A stretch of DNA of 64,000 nt from Lichenostomus cassidix. Taxonomy: Eukaryota > Chordata > Aves > Passeriformes > Meliphagidae. The notes under the pieces were generated by a model, which searched no databases, had not been told where the DNA came from, and saw only the letters and a list, made by a program, of their open reading frames with translations. Of the stretch, positions 24,201 through 39,200 are shown piece by piece. The stretch is taken from NCBI GenBank assembly GCA_008360975.2, contig CM039184.1, forward strand, positions 71,085,556 through 71,149,555, given 5' to 3'. Each line of letters begins with the position of its first letter. Positions within the stretch are counted from its first letter, which is position 1. Made by a program: the position numbers and the translations under genes.

Positions 24201-27200
24201 AAAATTCAGTTGTCAAACTTCTTAACTATGAATATCTATTTTTAGTGTTTGTGGTTAAAAACTAGCAAAAGTATTCACCGCTCAATAGGTTCGGTTCTTG
24301 TATTTGCTTTATGCGTGACAGTATATAAGCTTAGAGATATGACTGCAGTTTCTGCAAATGCTCAAACAGGATAATCTTTGCATAAATTGCACGGATATAT
24401 TTAGAAGTCCTAAATAGAATGTGCCAAGAAAAACTATTTGTTCATCAGTTTAGTACTGGAACTTGCTCTTCAGAGAAAGCTGCCCTCCTCCCATTTGTGC
24501 ACATTCAGATGCATGGCTTGTGTGCATTTGAGAAGTAGTCCCCTGTTTAGGTGTATTTTGCGTGACCTTGTCAAAAGCTTCTTCTAGCACTTGTACTCTG
24601 TGGGAAGGATGCCTTGTGCTTCTCCTGTTCCTAAAATAACTACCACTTTTCTGTAAACTTTCTTACATAGACAATGTTTTACTTAGCCATATTGCTCAGA
24701 GTCTGTAGCAGTTATACCAAACCTATATTTTCAGTTCTGCTGTATGAATGCAGTTGTGATTCTGATATGGGAAAGGCAGGTCAAGCAGGACTCAAATGTT
24801 TAGACAGCTAAAAAACTAGTCTGAGAATTTACAATGCTTGGGAGAAGGTAACTATCAGCTCTGAGGGAAAAGAGCTAGCATTATGTAGTGACATTCCACT
24901 GAGATACAGACCTACTGACACAGCAAGAGTTTATTTGCTTCTTAGCATAGGACTGATGAGCCACAAGCTGAAGGAAAGGAAAAATATTTTACAGGAATTC
25001 AACCTTGACAAAAGGTTCTTCAGGAGTCAGGATGATAGAAAACATTTATTAACATGCATGCTTTTGTATTGGTGCCTTTGCTCTGCTGATTATCTTTAGT
25101 TCAACGTGGTTGATAAGCAGTTATCATCCAAAACTATCTGGAACTACCTTTAAGCCAACATGGAAATAGTTCTAATTTTTGGGACTACTTCCATGTTGTT
25201 TTAAAAGTAGGTCCAGGTTGTTTTGGAAGATAGCTGCTTATCAGTTTTGTTGAAGTAATGAAACTGAAGGTAATCCTAATTCTTGGGACTGTTTCCACAT
25301 CCGTGTAGATCTGGAACAATCGTGTTCAGTGGTAGTGCTTTTCATTTCCATAGTCCCAAAAATTGACCAAAACTATAAAGGAAGTTTTCTGATGTAGTAG
25401 TGCAAGCAGTAGTAAAATTGTCCCCTTTCAACGTACCTTTCTAGAAGCTACTTGCTGGTGTGTGACCTATATTACTAAAATACTTCTAAGTTCTGCTTTG
25501 GAATTAAAGCTTCTTTTGCATAGATGAAAACTGTTCTCTTTAAAGATATGGTGTACATATTTGGGGAGCTCAATGCAGTGGTAGCATTGTAAAATGGAGA
25601 TGCACAAAGATTTAAAATGAACATTGTACCCAAAGAATGACTTACTCCTTTAGAGGTAGCTAAATTTCAGATACTGTTGCTTTACAGCATGCAATTCATC
25701 AGTGGGATTTGGAATAAAGATTAAAATTTTAATGTACTGATTACCAAAATACTTCCCAAACTCACCAGTGGATAGCGTGATGTGTGGGTAGTGGGATAGT
25801 GGAATGAAATTCCCATATTTAAATCCTGCTGTACTGCAGTGTATTCACAGCATTTTTATATTGTGCAGTGCCTGCCAATTATATGTTTCCAGTGCCCAAA
25901 ATTAAGTAATATGATTCAAGGGAACAGACTACAGACTTTCTCGGGTGTAAAAAGGATGGGAAAAGCTTATTTCTTCTGCTTCTAGCAGCGCAAGACCTTT
26001 CACTTTAGATATTTGGAACTTTCAAAATACAATGATGCAAGGGTGAAGTTAGAACCATTGCACCATGTCACCCAGTGAAGCAGTTTACAAATAAATTGCA
26101 AACACGTGTTACGTGTTTTACATTTCTCTGTAAGATCTAGGACCAAGTAGGAGTTAACCATGGTTGAGCCTTTTCTTACAGGCTCCTGTAAAGCATCACA
26201 GGCTCCACAAAGTGTCATTAAGTCTGTAATAATGATCATTTCCCAGACAGTCATGTGTCACCTCAACACATACGTATGTAGCAGTGATCAAAAAAATATA
26301 TAGGAAAATATGTAATGAGCCTGTAACAAAGATAAAACACCATATACAGTTCAATCTGGTTTTTACCTATACTAGTTCTTTCCCCCTGTCAGCTACAGAG
26401 GTAGCAAAGCATGTTTTGTCTTTACTCAATGTTGTTTTTTGCAAGAGCACTTACTACCTACCAACTACTGTCTTAAATTGAATTTAAGACTTCATTAAAA
26501 ATCCTGATGAGATACCTTCTGAATGCAAGGGGACAGTAGGAAACAGATCCAGCTTGGTCACTGCTCACACCTTCTACAGAAAGCAGGTTTGCTGTGGTAA
26601 GCAGGTTCTTTTCATTGTGCCGTTGAGAAACAAACCTGTAAGGGTGTGGAAGCAGATTAGTCACTTCAGTTTCATTTTGGTGATTCTCAGGGCAACTAAA
26701 GAACTGAATGAAAGCCAGCCAGTCCCAAAATAAAGGTTGCTGTGAGCTAAAGTAGTTCTGGTGACTTGTTAGCGTTCAAACCGGTTCGAAGATTGCCTCA
26801 CAAAGTATCAGTGGCATTTGCTCTGGGATGTGGCAGGGACAAGAGAAACCTAGTCTTTTAGTTTATCATTAAAATTGTCCAAGGGCTTCCAGAAATATTA
26901 ATTTGATCAAATCCTTTATTTTCTAACAGATTGCTTAACCAACAGGAGTCCATTACTCTTTATAACTGTTTGAGGTATAGAAAGAGATGGGAAAAAAATG
27001 TTTCTCCCTCTTCATCCCAACATTGACTAAACTTTCTAAGAAAGCAATGAAAACAAAACCCTAGTTTTGTCATGGCTTGTCTTGGCAAAGCTGATCATCA
27101 TAAGTCATAGTTTGATTCATAGAACATTTCTGTTTCAAAGCTTGCTTTTTTACTCCTCCAATATGAAGAATACCTGCTTGCTGAGGGACATAGTTTGAAA

Positions 27201-30200
27201 TGAATCTATGTTCTGCTGAACTGTCATGGAAAGTCACAAGGAGTGTGGGTCAGATACTTTCTGCCCCAATATATACACACTAAGTGGATGACTGCATCAT
27301 TAGGTAATTTCACTGGTTCTGGGATGTATATGATGTATTTCATCCTACTCTGCTGAATTACCATAGTGTAGACAGAAGACAACAATAAAATTAAGGCAGG
27401 ATTATAGGATTTAGGTGCAGTACAGTCTAGCCAGAAGCCTTGCAAATAGAAGAGATTATAGTTTTAGACAAACTATTTTCAGTTTCTGAAGGTATCCCAC
27501 AAACACGAAGAATTTAGGAGTCATCTTTTTTTGTCTCTGTAACTTGGGTGTATTGGAAAACGTGGGAGAAAATGTATTGGGTAAAACAAAATCAAGGAAA
27601 ACATTTATAGTTCATTGCAATAACTTTTATTACCATCAGTGAAAATATTTGTAAAGACATTATGGCAACTTCTTAATATTCATGTGCAAAAGAAATTGTC
27701 CTCTATAAGGCTGATAATCTGTTATTAAGATTTGTGACATTTCGTAGTTTAGCTTTAATTTTCCACTCTCTAGCCATTAAGTGCTGACCATTTGTAACTC
27801 AAGTCTTTGTATGCAAAGGCCCTGAAACCAGCAAGCACAGCCTAGGCAGGGGCTGGTGGCCCATGCCAGGCACTTGGCCTAGCACCAAGAAAGTGCTCTC
27901 TTTCATGTGACATGACTGTCCTTCTTGTCTTGTAGTTCTCCACCTTACTAACTATTTAACTTGTGTGTGAAATGCCATTGAGCTCTTACAGACATCAGTG
28001 TCCTTCATTAATCAGCCAAATGCATAACTGTGCTGTGGATCACAAGAACTGATTCAAGCAGTTTTGAAGGAAACAGGCAATCACAGGCTGTCAGATGCAT
28101 ACACAGCAGAGTTCTTCACACTGCATCTTTGGTTTTATATTTAGATGCTGTTAAAATTACTAGTAATAAAATCAGATCTTAGTTTGTGTCATTGTCAATC
28201 TTAAGTGTCTGATTGTTCAGCTTGTAGAAGGAACCTGTGTTTTCCTTTCAAGTTTTTTTGTAAAAAACGACAAAATTTATATTCCAATACTAAGACTTTT
28301 GTTTTCTTTTAGGATCGAAATAGAATGTATGACAGTCTGAATATGCACTCTTTGGAAAACTCCCTTATTGACATTATGAGAGCAGAGCATGATCCACTTA
28401 AAGGTATGTTACTATGCTAAATAAAGAAAAAAGGGTCATCCATTCTGCATATTTGAATTAATACTGATTGCTAATTTAGATTCTAGGTTCATATTAAAAT
28501 GGCAAAATAATTATTTTCTCACTCATAGGAAAAGTCAATCTTAAGCTGACTTCTATTGAAAACCTTGTTACACAGTTATTTAAATCAAACCACCCCCAGT
28601 GTTGCCAGTTAATTTTCCCTTTCTCTGCAGTGGAGGCTGAAAACTAAGTGCATTCATAAAGCCAGGTTTTGTCCTTTTAAATACTTGTTCAAATCTGCCA
28701 GAGGATACTAATGCATCCAATCTGAAGAAGTCCAGAAATATAGTTGGTTTCAGAATGCTGATTTCTGGTGCCCTTCTGGGCTCTATTAAATCATTTGGCC
28801 ACAGCAGTAAGAATATAGCTAGTGTATGTGAGCTTTGTTTTTAACTCCTCTATTCGTTGTACATTAACTCACTCTTGTGAATTCTGATTTTCTGTACTTT
28901 CTCACATAGCATTTACTATTGAACATCAGGGTAGGGAACCATTTTACTTGGACTGATCAAATGTTACTTCATTTGTGGTGTTCTAATTAGACTAACACAA
29001 TCTAATTATAAAATCATCCAGGACTTCAGGCTTGCTTTGTAGAAATTAAATCGCTGTATTGAAGCAATTGAAAAAATAAAACAATAAAAAAAAAATTTTT
29101 TGCAGCACTATTTTCTCCCATCCATTCTCCATATCTAGAAGCTCCTATACTTATATTACATTAGCACATAAGAGCCTCTTGATCTCCTAATTTGAAGGAT
29201 ACCTTGCTAGTCTGTTCATGATTCTCTTAAGATCTGTGTAATCAATTGGAAGACCTTTAACATTCAGGTGGCATTTAATAGTATTTTAAGATTTACAATA
29301 CTTAGCCAAATTTGGAATTTTTTCCTAAACTAAAAATCTTTACAAAGCATCTGTAACTATGTAGCATTTACTTAAACAGTTAATTTTCTTCCACTTTAAA
29401 GTAAGTGGAAACTGAAATCAGATTTTCTTACGTGTTTTTAAATGTGATCTTTCTTACTGCCTAGAGAGAATTAATTCCACTTTTAGCAATTTTATCATTT
29501 AAGTCCATTATTAAATTCAGTTTCTGTCTATTCTACATGTTAGCAAAGCATTATTAAGTAATACAAAAAGTTTGAAACCTGTGAACAGCTAGCCCTCAGT
29601 GTTAACTGCTGTGTGCTAAAGGCATGCATGTCATCAAAGACGAGGTGAGCAGGTGTATCATTCCTGTTACAGAGCATTCTTGCTTCTATTTGCCACACTC
29701 AGGTGCTGACTAATACTTCTTTCCTTGTCTGAAAGCTACTATTAGGCATAAAGCTAGAGAATGTGGATCTTCTACTGCACTATACTGCCACTGGCACCTC
29801 TCACATTCCTGAAAATGAAAACCAGTCTGTTTCTTCTTTCTGTGCGCGCTGACATGACAAATGGAAGTGGTTGTTTGGTTCCCCCTGCCATCTCACTGTT
29901 TTAATTTTGGCCCTATAATGCAAAAGGGATTTCAGTGGCACAGTGAGCACAGAAAATACCGATTTTTTTTTTTAATTATTATTTTTATTCATTTCTTCAT
30001 ATTTCATTATGTTACAATAGATAAAAATTATGTATTTCCAATAATAATTTTCCAAGGAGAGTAAGACAAGACAAAGCTTTAAGATTTTGAAGTTAATTTG
30101 GTTCATATGTAGATACCTTGAAAAACTCAGTAGTTTTCATCTGTGCTTTCCAGGGACATGAGTATATGGTGTCAGTCTACAGTTAAGAGATTTATTTTAA

Positions 30201-33200
30201 CAGTTTCACCATCATGTTCTTGCAGTGAAAATTCTGCTAAGTTTTATGTTTGAGCTAAAACAGATGGAAGCCATAGATAGTGATGAACTCAAACCCATTT
30301 TTCTGTTCGAGTGCCAGAGAACAATGCACATGCCAACTGAATTTAAATAGAGTAATTGTGTGCTGCTATTTAAGTTGATTGGATAAGATATTTTTTCCCT
30401 GTAGATGTGATTTCAGCTGAAACAGCTACGTTATTAACAGTAAGGCACGAGTAATGTTCCTTGCTGACTGAAAATGGAAGAGACCTCATGCTGTAACAGC
30501 CTTTTAGTTCTACTGTCTCCTGATTTTTTCACCATTAGTTAGCATTTCTGTAATTTCTGAGCAACTTCTTTTTTTTCTTTCCCTGCCAACCATGAAAATC
30601 TAATTTGGTTATATCAGTCTCTGTGACTCTTCACCATAGAAAATCAAACATTTACTAAAAGCTCCGTCATAGTTGCTTGCAGAATGCACAGAATTAAGAA
30701 TATTATTATTATTATTGTTAGTTTGGTGCTCTTATTAATATATAACATACTTGTAACTAAAGAGTATTTTGGATCTCGAGAATATTTTTATGACAAGTTT
30801 TCAAGCAAATCTGAGCACACTAAAACAATGCATCTTTTATATCTGATCACAGCAGTAAAATGAAAGTCCCTGGAATTTTAAGCACGTGTTTCAGATTTAG
30901 CTGCTTACAGTATCTGGAGTATGACTAAGCATCTTGTCTCAGATTTTGCACAATGCAGAACAGACAGTCTGTATACTAGCTCATAGCTTTAAGTTTGGCA
31001 TGTCAAGATCCATTTTAGGAGCAAGTCAAGTTTCACCACTTTTTGCTTTCATGGACTTAAAAAAAATTATTTCAAATATGATTCACTGAAAGCTAAGTTT
31101 ATGCCTGCCGGAAAATTGTTTATAAATGACTAGTTTTGGCTTCACTTAGACAAAGTTTCATCATTACAACAGACATGATCAAAAGAAAAGTAATTTTTAG
31201 TTTTGATAAGGTATTTTCAGGGTAGGGTAATAAGGAGAAGATGTTTGACTTCACTAGTAATTGAAGCAGAAATATTGGTCATATTAAAACTAATCTTTCC
31301 CATGCAGCTTTCTTGAAATGCATTTCATAACAATACCTTAAGTAGTGTTTAAGATTACCCCATCCATTCACTTCCAGTGAAATATAAACTGAAGTTAAAT
31401 TAATTCATTTTTATATATTATATTTTATATTTTATAATTGTTCTTAAATACCCTTTTTATTCTTTGAATTGTCCCTAAAACAATTCTGAGAGAAGAATTA
31501 AAATACTGATGGCCTTACATGTATAGGTATTGCTAGTATAACTCTTCAGACACACCACTTGTGTACTTGCTTTTTTCCCCTTCTCCTCCCCCAAATATCA
31601 ATGCATTGTGCTGTCAAGAAGCAGGAAAGTCAATGCATTTGGGCTGAAACAGATTGTCAAAAAAGCTTAGAAGCAGCGGTTATATTTTGTATGCAATATC
31701 TATTAGTATTGAGGAGACAGTGATTTAATGGAATTCATTACCTGCCATTTTAAAAATCTTTCTAGTAAAGACTGTGGCACAGAGAACATTTTCGTTCTTT
31801 GCATATGGAAAGTTTTGCTTTCAAAAACATTTGTTTTATATTTTGTTAAGAAGCTCGAAAGTTTAAAGCTGCAGTTTTTTCCTGGAGTAATTCACATTGT
31901 GCTCAGAAAAGAGTTTCTGAGGCTGAAAAAAAACCATAGAGGAAAGAAATTCACTCCTTAGTCACATAAAAGGGTTTGAAATTGTACATTTTGTTTCTTC
32001 TTTCTGTCACAGAAACTTTTTCTGATAAAAGAATATATTTAAGACTGAGTGACTGGTTTGTCTAAATAGATGGACTATCAAAGACAACCTATTTGGCCTC
32101 GTTCTGACTCGCATGATTCATACACAAGCATTGGAAAATGCAGTCTCCAGGCTTTCTGTAACTAGGTGTTGTCCAAACATGGGTTTGTGCTGTTGTCTTA
32201 ACTACGCTGATTTCAAAAACTGTGCTTTCTGAAACTGCTGTGATCCTCAGCCATTCACTGTCACTGGGAAAAGCTTGACTTGGAAGCTTTTTTCCTTCTA
32301 GTGAGGCGATCTCTTGAAAAAAAGGAAAAGGGTTAAGGAATTTATGATTCTTAGTCTCTTCAAGTTCTCTTAATACAACAAATTAAGACTATTTTAAAAA
32401 GGGGGGGGAGCAGACATGAAGTACCAAACTTGTGAATCTGTGAGTCAGTAATGTTTAAAGCAGTCATGTTTTAATATATAGGGATTCCTCCAACAGTTTA
32501 GTTAAATAGGAATAGAAAGTGTGCATTTCTAAAAGTAGATGGGAATTTGCCTTAAAATGAAAAGCGAGTAAGCACAACTACGTGTATGCCGAGAAGTTTA
32601 CAAAAATTTAAATTTGCATTGCCCATATCAGCAGCATGAGATTACAGAAATGTAGTTGAAACTAAGTTTGTTTCTCTTTCCTCATGGTTTGGATTAGCAA
32701 GACGTTTAATTGGATTTAGTGGATAAACTGGCCCACCAAAATTTATTTGAAGTTTTGGAGTTTTTTCTGTCCTTACAGAAGAATGCATTGAGAAATACTG
32801 ACCAGGCAGGCAGTTCTGTTAGCATTAATTACATTTAGATAAGGAAGAGGAGGCTAGGTGTAATAGAACTCTAGTTGCATAAGTGTCAGGCATACCTGCT
32901 TCTTAGCAGTGCTAGTTTCATTTTAGCCATGATACATGAGAATTATTAATTAGCAGTTACATGATGAAGTTGCAAGTTCGGATTTGCACAGAGAAAATTT
33001 CGGTAACACAGTGATCTTTCTGATACAGAATGGCAGTATTAGGTATTGTATTTGTGTTCCAGATAGCAGCAGGTTACAAATTTAGGATTCTGAAGACAAG
33101 TTCTGCAGAGAGATCATGAATTAATTACTTCCCATTTTTCGGGAATGGATTAAGTCTATTATTTAAATATTATATATTCTCTAACTAATTTGTAGTTTAT

Positions 33201-36200
33201 TTGAAACTACTAAATCATCTTTATTATTAAAACTACTATTTTACATAGGTGGAGGCCACTGGAGCTGCTAGAAGACCATTGAATGGTTTATACGGTTCTA
33301 GATTACTGACATTGAAGCAGGATGGGATTAGATAGGATTTGTGCCTTGTTCTTAAAATGGTATCTTTTTTTTTTAAATGGGTCAAACAACATACAGTGAA
33401 AATAGCCAGCTAGAAAGATGTATGTGATTAAAGCAAAGTTAATTGTTATAAGATGGTGCTCCCATCTTCTGTATTCTACATACTGATGTTTTAAGTGATG
33501 TTTAATATAATAAATTTCCATTTAACTAGAATAACCTGTTAAAGATAGTCTGATCTGAGCACTGTATAAAACTGACCTTGCATGTAATGTTCTGAATTTA
33601 TGTATGTCATGAAATTCAGGTGGATACCCTAGAAAACAGATTAATCTGCAGGATAAGAACCTAAATTAACATTAGAAATAGGTAGTGGTGATTGTGTTTT
33701 GGAAAAGCAAGCAAATATTCCATGTTTAAAATATTCTAAAAATTGTAAGCCCAACTATTAGACCAGGTAACAAATACAGGGGGTTTAGTTCATCAGAATG
33801 CAGTAAAGTGTGCTTTCATGAAAATAACTATGTAAATAAGACTTATAAGTATCAATACAGCAGTGTACTGAGTATATTGCTCTTACCTGTTTTCCTTTCT
33901 AACCTTGCAATCATTCATTAGCTGAGTTAGCAAACTCATCTCCCTAACAGCAAGAATGGGTTTTGAGCTGCAGTGGTGGATCCAGCTGCCTGGTGCTGCC
34001 TTTCCCCCCTTCCTTCCCCCCTTCCTTCCCCCCAGTAAGAAGTCCTTCATTATTTCTGCTTGGCAACTGTGTTTCAAACAGCTTATTTGTGAAGCTGTGT
34101 GGGGGGGGAAAGCAAAACAGTGCAAAACAAGAGTTATAAACCCAGAATTTACTATTTTTCAGAAGTTTTCCTCCCCAGGTGTTGACACTGGTGGGCTTCT
34201 CTCTCCTGCTAGGCCTTAAATCTGACTTCTGTTTATGAAGTAATTACAGGGAAAAAAGCCCATCCTTTCTCTCTCTTGCTGAATAGGAAAAGAGGACAAA
34301 TTCAGACAGGGAGAAAGACTGTCACCACAGACTCAAGGAAGTTTGAGATAATAATGTCTCACTATTCCTTTTGTTATTCTAGATAAATACTGCATTCTGA
34401 TTTGCAAGAAACAGCTCATATTGTTGCAAGTATTTCTATAGCAAGGTATATAAACATGATATGACAGTGATCTTGTGAAATTCTTGCTGTTAGACAAATG
34501 AGTGTTAGCCTTGATAGAGCAAAGAGCTAAGAAGTGATTTGTTACACAGCAGGCTGAGAAAACCAGTGGCTGCTCCCAGATTGCAATTTAAGGATGCCTT
34601 TTTCCTGATTCTTTCCCTATCTTACCAGCATGCATTGCTAGAGGGGCAGAATTTTAATAGCTCTGAGAAACATTAGATATAGCTGTAAGTGTTCAGTAGG
34701 ACTGAAAAAATGTATTAAGAATGGACATCTTGAAGAAAAGGAGCATAAAGACAGGCTCCTATGAAGGTTTTTGTTTTGTATTTTGCCTAAGCCTACTCAA
34801 AGATTCTGTAGAAGTTAGAGAAGACAGCAGAGTCCTTCTGGGTGTTACTCATCTGCCCTTCTCCAGGAGCCTGGCCTAGTCTTTCAGTGCTCCCAAATTC
34901 AACAGCAAATTGTTCTTACCAAATCTGCAGGTGTTCTGGTACCATCCATTTTTACAGTAAAAAAATCTGTGGGAAGAGAAATAGTACATAGCTGTATAAA
35001 AATCTTTTTGCCACAATGCCTGTAAATTATAAGGCTGAACAAAATTTCCTAAATTATCTTAATGTTGCAATTTTGAAGTTTTAAGTTTCAGAGTTTTCAA
35101 TGTGTGCATTTTCAAATTATTTTTTTGCAGAAAATTACCATGTTGGTTTCCTAAAGCAGAAGAGCAAAACCTAAACCCTGTTATTTACAGATTTACAACA
35201 AAAATGTTTTTTATTTAACCCCAAAGGTGTTCCTTGGGACTCAGAATTATTTCAAGAAATTTTTAGTCTTGCTGCTAAGCTCATGGGTTTACCAGCAGTA
35301 GGGGACCAAACAGAGTATGATAAGAATTGCTAGACAGCCTTAATAGATTGCTGATTTGGTTTTCTTTTTTTTTTTTCTATGTGGTTTCTTTTTCTTGCAA
35401 GCCATCTGCATAGATATTACCCTTTAAACCTGTGTGATTTCTACATGCCCATTACTTTCAGATTGGGTTATTTATGCCTCTGCAAACATTCCCATTTCCT
35501 TCAAAAGATTTACATGTTTAAGTCACTGTATTTTTACACACACACACACACACACACATGTATATATATATGTATATATATTCTTTGTATATTCTTTGGA
35601 TTATAAGCAAGCAAGTATATTTGAATAGCAAGATAGATGGCAATGCAGTTTTTTGCACATCAAACCACACTTTTTCCAAACACAGCAGCTATTGTAAATG
35701 TCTCTCTAGGTCAGTGTGCACTACTGGTATGTTTGCAGCTTCCTGTAAACAGAAAAAGTCTCCTTCAATAACAAGGAATTTGTAATAGCAGACGCTTCAA
35801 CTGTGCTTTTTAAACCATTCATTTAACTATTAAAGTATAACATGCCACCATTGTAGTAAAATGCAATTCTTGAAAAATTCTAATGTCAGGATATAAAGTT
35901 TGCATTTAATCCTTTATTCAGTTTAAAATGCTGAAAATGGTGTCTATAATATCCTTAATTTTGTTGGTTCTGTAGGTAAACAAGTACTCTAATTTTGCTA
36001 GACTTACTGAAAAATATCACCTACTAGGGTTATATGAAATATGCCAAGATGTAGTGATAAATCAGTTAATAAAATTTTTAAGCATTAATTCCTATTAACA
36101 TGATTTTTCTTAAATTGATTCAGTAAAGAAGCACTAAAGTGCAGAAATGCCACTCTGTTAAGCAATGTGCATAGTGCAGTTATTCATGGTCACTGTGAAA

Positions 36201-39200
36201 GAGAAGACTAAAGCAGTCAGCACTGTTTCTGGGTGTCATGAAACAAAAAGTGGCTTTATCCTATTGGAGCTGATCCCAAAGTACACTGCAGATCTTATGA
36301 CCAGAGAATTAAGGTTAAGAAGTCTGTTCTTGTCAGCTTTAACTTGGGTCAAGGGTATTGTTGGTTAATGTGCTTGGAGTTAAATATTAGCTCTTTATTT
36401 CCCTTAGGCAAATTCTAAGCAGTGATTTTTCATTATTTTTCCTAGCATAATAGCTAAAACCTCTACATTTGTTTTGTTCTTTGGTTTTTGTTTTCTTTTA
36501 AGGTCGCTTGAGTTACCCACATCCAGGGACTGACAATCTTCTGATGTTAAATGGTAAGTTCTAATCTTATAACACTTTCTAATTATCTCTAGCTTAGTTT
36601 AAATCTGACATGTTGGTATAAAATTATACTATTATATTCTGTTACTGAATTACTTGTCTCTAGGCTCCAATACTGATGGGATTGTTGCCATTTTTCAGAG
36701 TTGAATGGCAAGAGCTAATCTTGCAACAGCCTTTCATTATATCTAGCTTATTGGAAATCTGAAATGCTCATAATGATGCACTATTCTTTTTTTGCTCTCA
36801 AGCAAACCAGGAGTACATTTTCCAAAGAGCCGTAAGAAATCTGTTATGTTGAAACAGGAATTAGAAAAATGAGAAGGCCAGAAACACATTTTTCTGTCTT
36901 GGGTAAATAAAGAGAGAACTAGACACTTTGTATTAGACTCATGTGAAATAACCTTTTATTTTTGGGGGCTTTTTTGGAAGTGGCTTAGTCAGGCATGTGT
37001 CTAACCATGAAATATGCTGAATTTAGAGTTCATGTTCATGTTCCTCTCCCAGTAGGTCAAACTTCATGAACATCTGCTACTCAGTGAAGGCATGAACTTT
37101 AGCCTTTGTTCAAGGCTAAAGGAGGAAGCACAGCCTGATAATCCATCTAAGTCAATAATAAATCAGGGGTTTTGCACACAAATGTTTCCTACATAGGGAA
37201 AAATTAGAGCTGTAGTGCCCCAGCTTCTCTAGATTAGAAAACATGGAAGCTGTTGTACACAAAGGAAGTACAGTTTTGTCATTGACTTGAGGAGTGTAAA
37301 TGTTAACAGTAAAGATCTATATATTTAAAAATATGGTCAGAATATGTTTTTTCAAGTTTGATATTATGTGGAGGGTTGGGGTTTTTTGTTTGTTTTTTGC
37401 TTTGGTTTTTTTTTAATTTCCTTATCCATTCTGCACAGTCATTTGCACTTGTGCATATGGATATAAAATATAAACAAATACTTACTTTCCCTGTGTTACA
37501 CTGAGTAAATGTTTAAAATTCTAAGGAAATTAAGGTTTAACTTTATACCCAGTAAAGGAAAATACTGCACAATAGACATTTGAAGAAGTAGGTCCTTTGC
37601 TATTGAATAGTTAACTTTAAGGTAATGGAGTATCTTGAAAAGAAAAAAATAAGTATGTAACTATTGAAATAAAATCAGTGCTTAGCCAACACAATCTTGA
37701 TTGCTCTACACTGAATATCAATGTGCTCAATGTCACAGCATTTACAACATTTAACTTTCTGTATTTAACTGCAGCTTTAAAACCTATTCTGCAAACTGGT
37801 TTGTTCAGGTGATATATGTGCAATTGTCATTATCTGCTGCTGTACAATGAAATATTAGATGGGAAGGTATTAAGAGAAACTTAAATATTTCAATGAGATG
37901 GGTGTTAGAAATTAATATTTTAATTAATATTATTTTTACTTAGGATGGTGAACTTATTTTTTAGTTTTGCATACTGAAAAAGGACATGGGAAGTACTGTT
38001 GCTCTGTGGAGTATCTAGGAAGAAAGGGGTTTTTTGTTATCACAGACACTAGAAAAACACATCACAGTGGTACCAGTCTATCCTAAAACCTTACCACAAT
38101 GCTAGAACATGCACTGAAGAATATCTTGCTTTTAAAGCTGGTGTGGTTTCTCTTGTACTTTGAAAGGTTGCACTTAGTGTGACTGCTGTCCTCTTTAAAA
38201 GCTTGAATATTATTTTCAGCCTTCAGTAGGTGAGATAAAAATAACAATTTGAGTATTTAAAAGGTGCTGCTACACATAATTTTTAAAAATTATGCCCTTT
38301 AGAATTGAATTGAGAGCCTTCTTGTAGCCACCTACCCTCTCCCACGTAGCTGGAGTCTGCTGTAGCTGTCAGTGCAGGCCAGTGCAGTCAGGAGCGCTCT
38401 GCAGAACTCCTTCAGGTTGGCATCTGTGAGCTGCAGCTTCTTACAGCTCCAGAGCAGAAGCACTGGAAACAGCTTTTGGGAAGCTCCAGCTGCTCAGACT
38501 CTGCACAACCCTTCTTTCTTAGTAAGAATTGAGGGGCTTCCTCCAAATGTGTAGTAATGAGAATTACGGTTTGAACTCTTGTTGATGAAGCTGTAGACTT
38601 CAGTTTCCTGCTCTGATTACATGGATTCGAGCTAACATTTCCCTCTATCCCTGTAATTGGTGCCTTGGAGGGAGAATAAGGACAAGGAGAGTTGGTAATT
38701 CAAACACTCTCATTTGTCCCTTACTTTCTCAGTACTGTAGTAGCTAGGAGGAGGAGCAGGAATACCAGACCTTCATGAAAGCAAATCACAAATCTTTTTA
38801 AACATCCTCACCTCATGTATGTGTGCACTAATACTTAACACTAACCCTCTATGGATTTTGGTTGGATTAATTTTAGTGAACTGGTATCTCTGGATCCCAG
38901 TAAGGTTCTGACATGAGCCAGGCTGAAATCATGCAGCCCTTTTAAGACTCAGCACTTCTAGATAAAACTTATTTTTAGGTAGTTTTTGCTCTTCTTAAGT
39001 GATAGATCTTTTCTTACTCATTTAAAGTGTACTTACTGAACTGTACCTAATATGAATATTTACAGTTTTCATTATTTAAATTAATGAAATGAGCCAAAGG
39101 AAACCTGAGTTTCCTTTTATTTATGCATTTTAATATATTACCTATATTATAATTATATATCTGTTTCAGCTTAAGCTGTAAAAAAATCACTGCATTTTTA

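Larger units (their letters stand above)
18214..28312 (+). other. CPEB2 intron 2
   Basis: The intron is about 10.1 kb and AT-rich. It contains a MIR-like SINE remnant (18765-18870) and a composite long hairpin (25099-25375). No reading frame in it resembles a known protein. A GC-richer patch at 27780-27910 is unexplained. Confidence 0.8.
28404..36502 (+). other. CPEB2 intron 3
   Basis: The intron is about 8.1 kb and AT-rich. It holds an ATT microsatellite (30700-30716), a pyrimidine tract (33999-34034) and a CA/TA microsatellite (35536-35580). Mammalian CPEB2 has been reported to carry an alternative exon of about 90 nt in this linker. I looked for a phase 1-1 candidate and found none that I could support. 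Confidence 0.75.

Noticed and set aside
18214..28312. An HDV-like self-cleaving ribozyme like that in a mammalian CPEB3 intron
   Set aside because: That ribozyme is known from mammalian CPEB3. I saw no matching nested pseudoknot here, though a structure search was not possible.
30226..30310. Possible cryptic exon in intron 3 with an open phase-1 frame after TTCTTGCAG
   Set aside because: Its length (85 nt) would break the frame, the donor candidate gtgcca is weak and the peptide resembles no CPEB linker.
33250..33340. Open stretch after ACATAG in intron 3 as the alternative CPEB2 linker exon
   Set aside because: In the required phase it has a stop within 25 nt, and no suitable donor follows.
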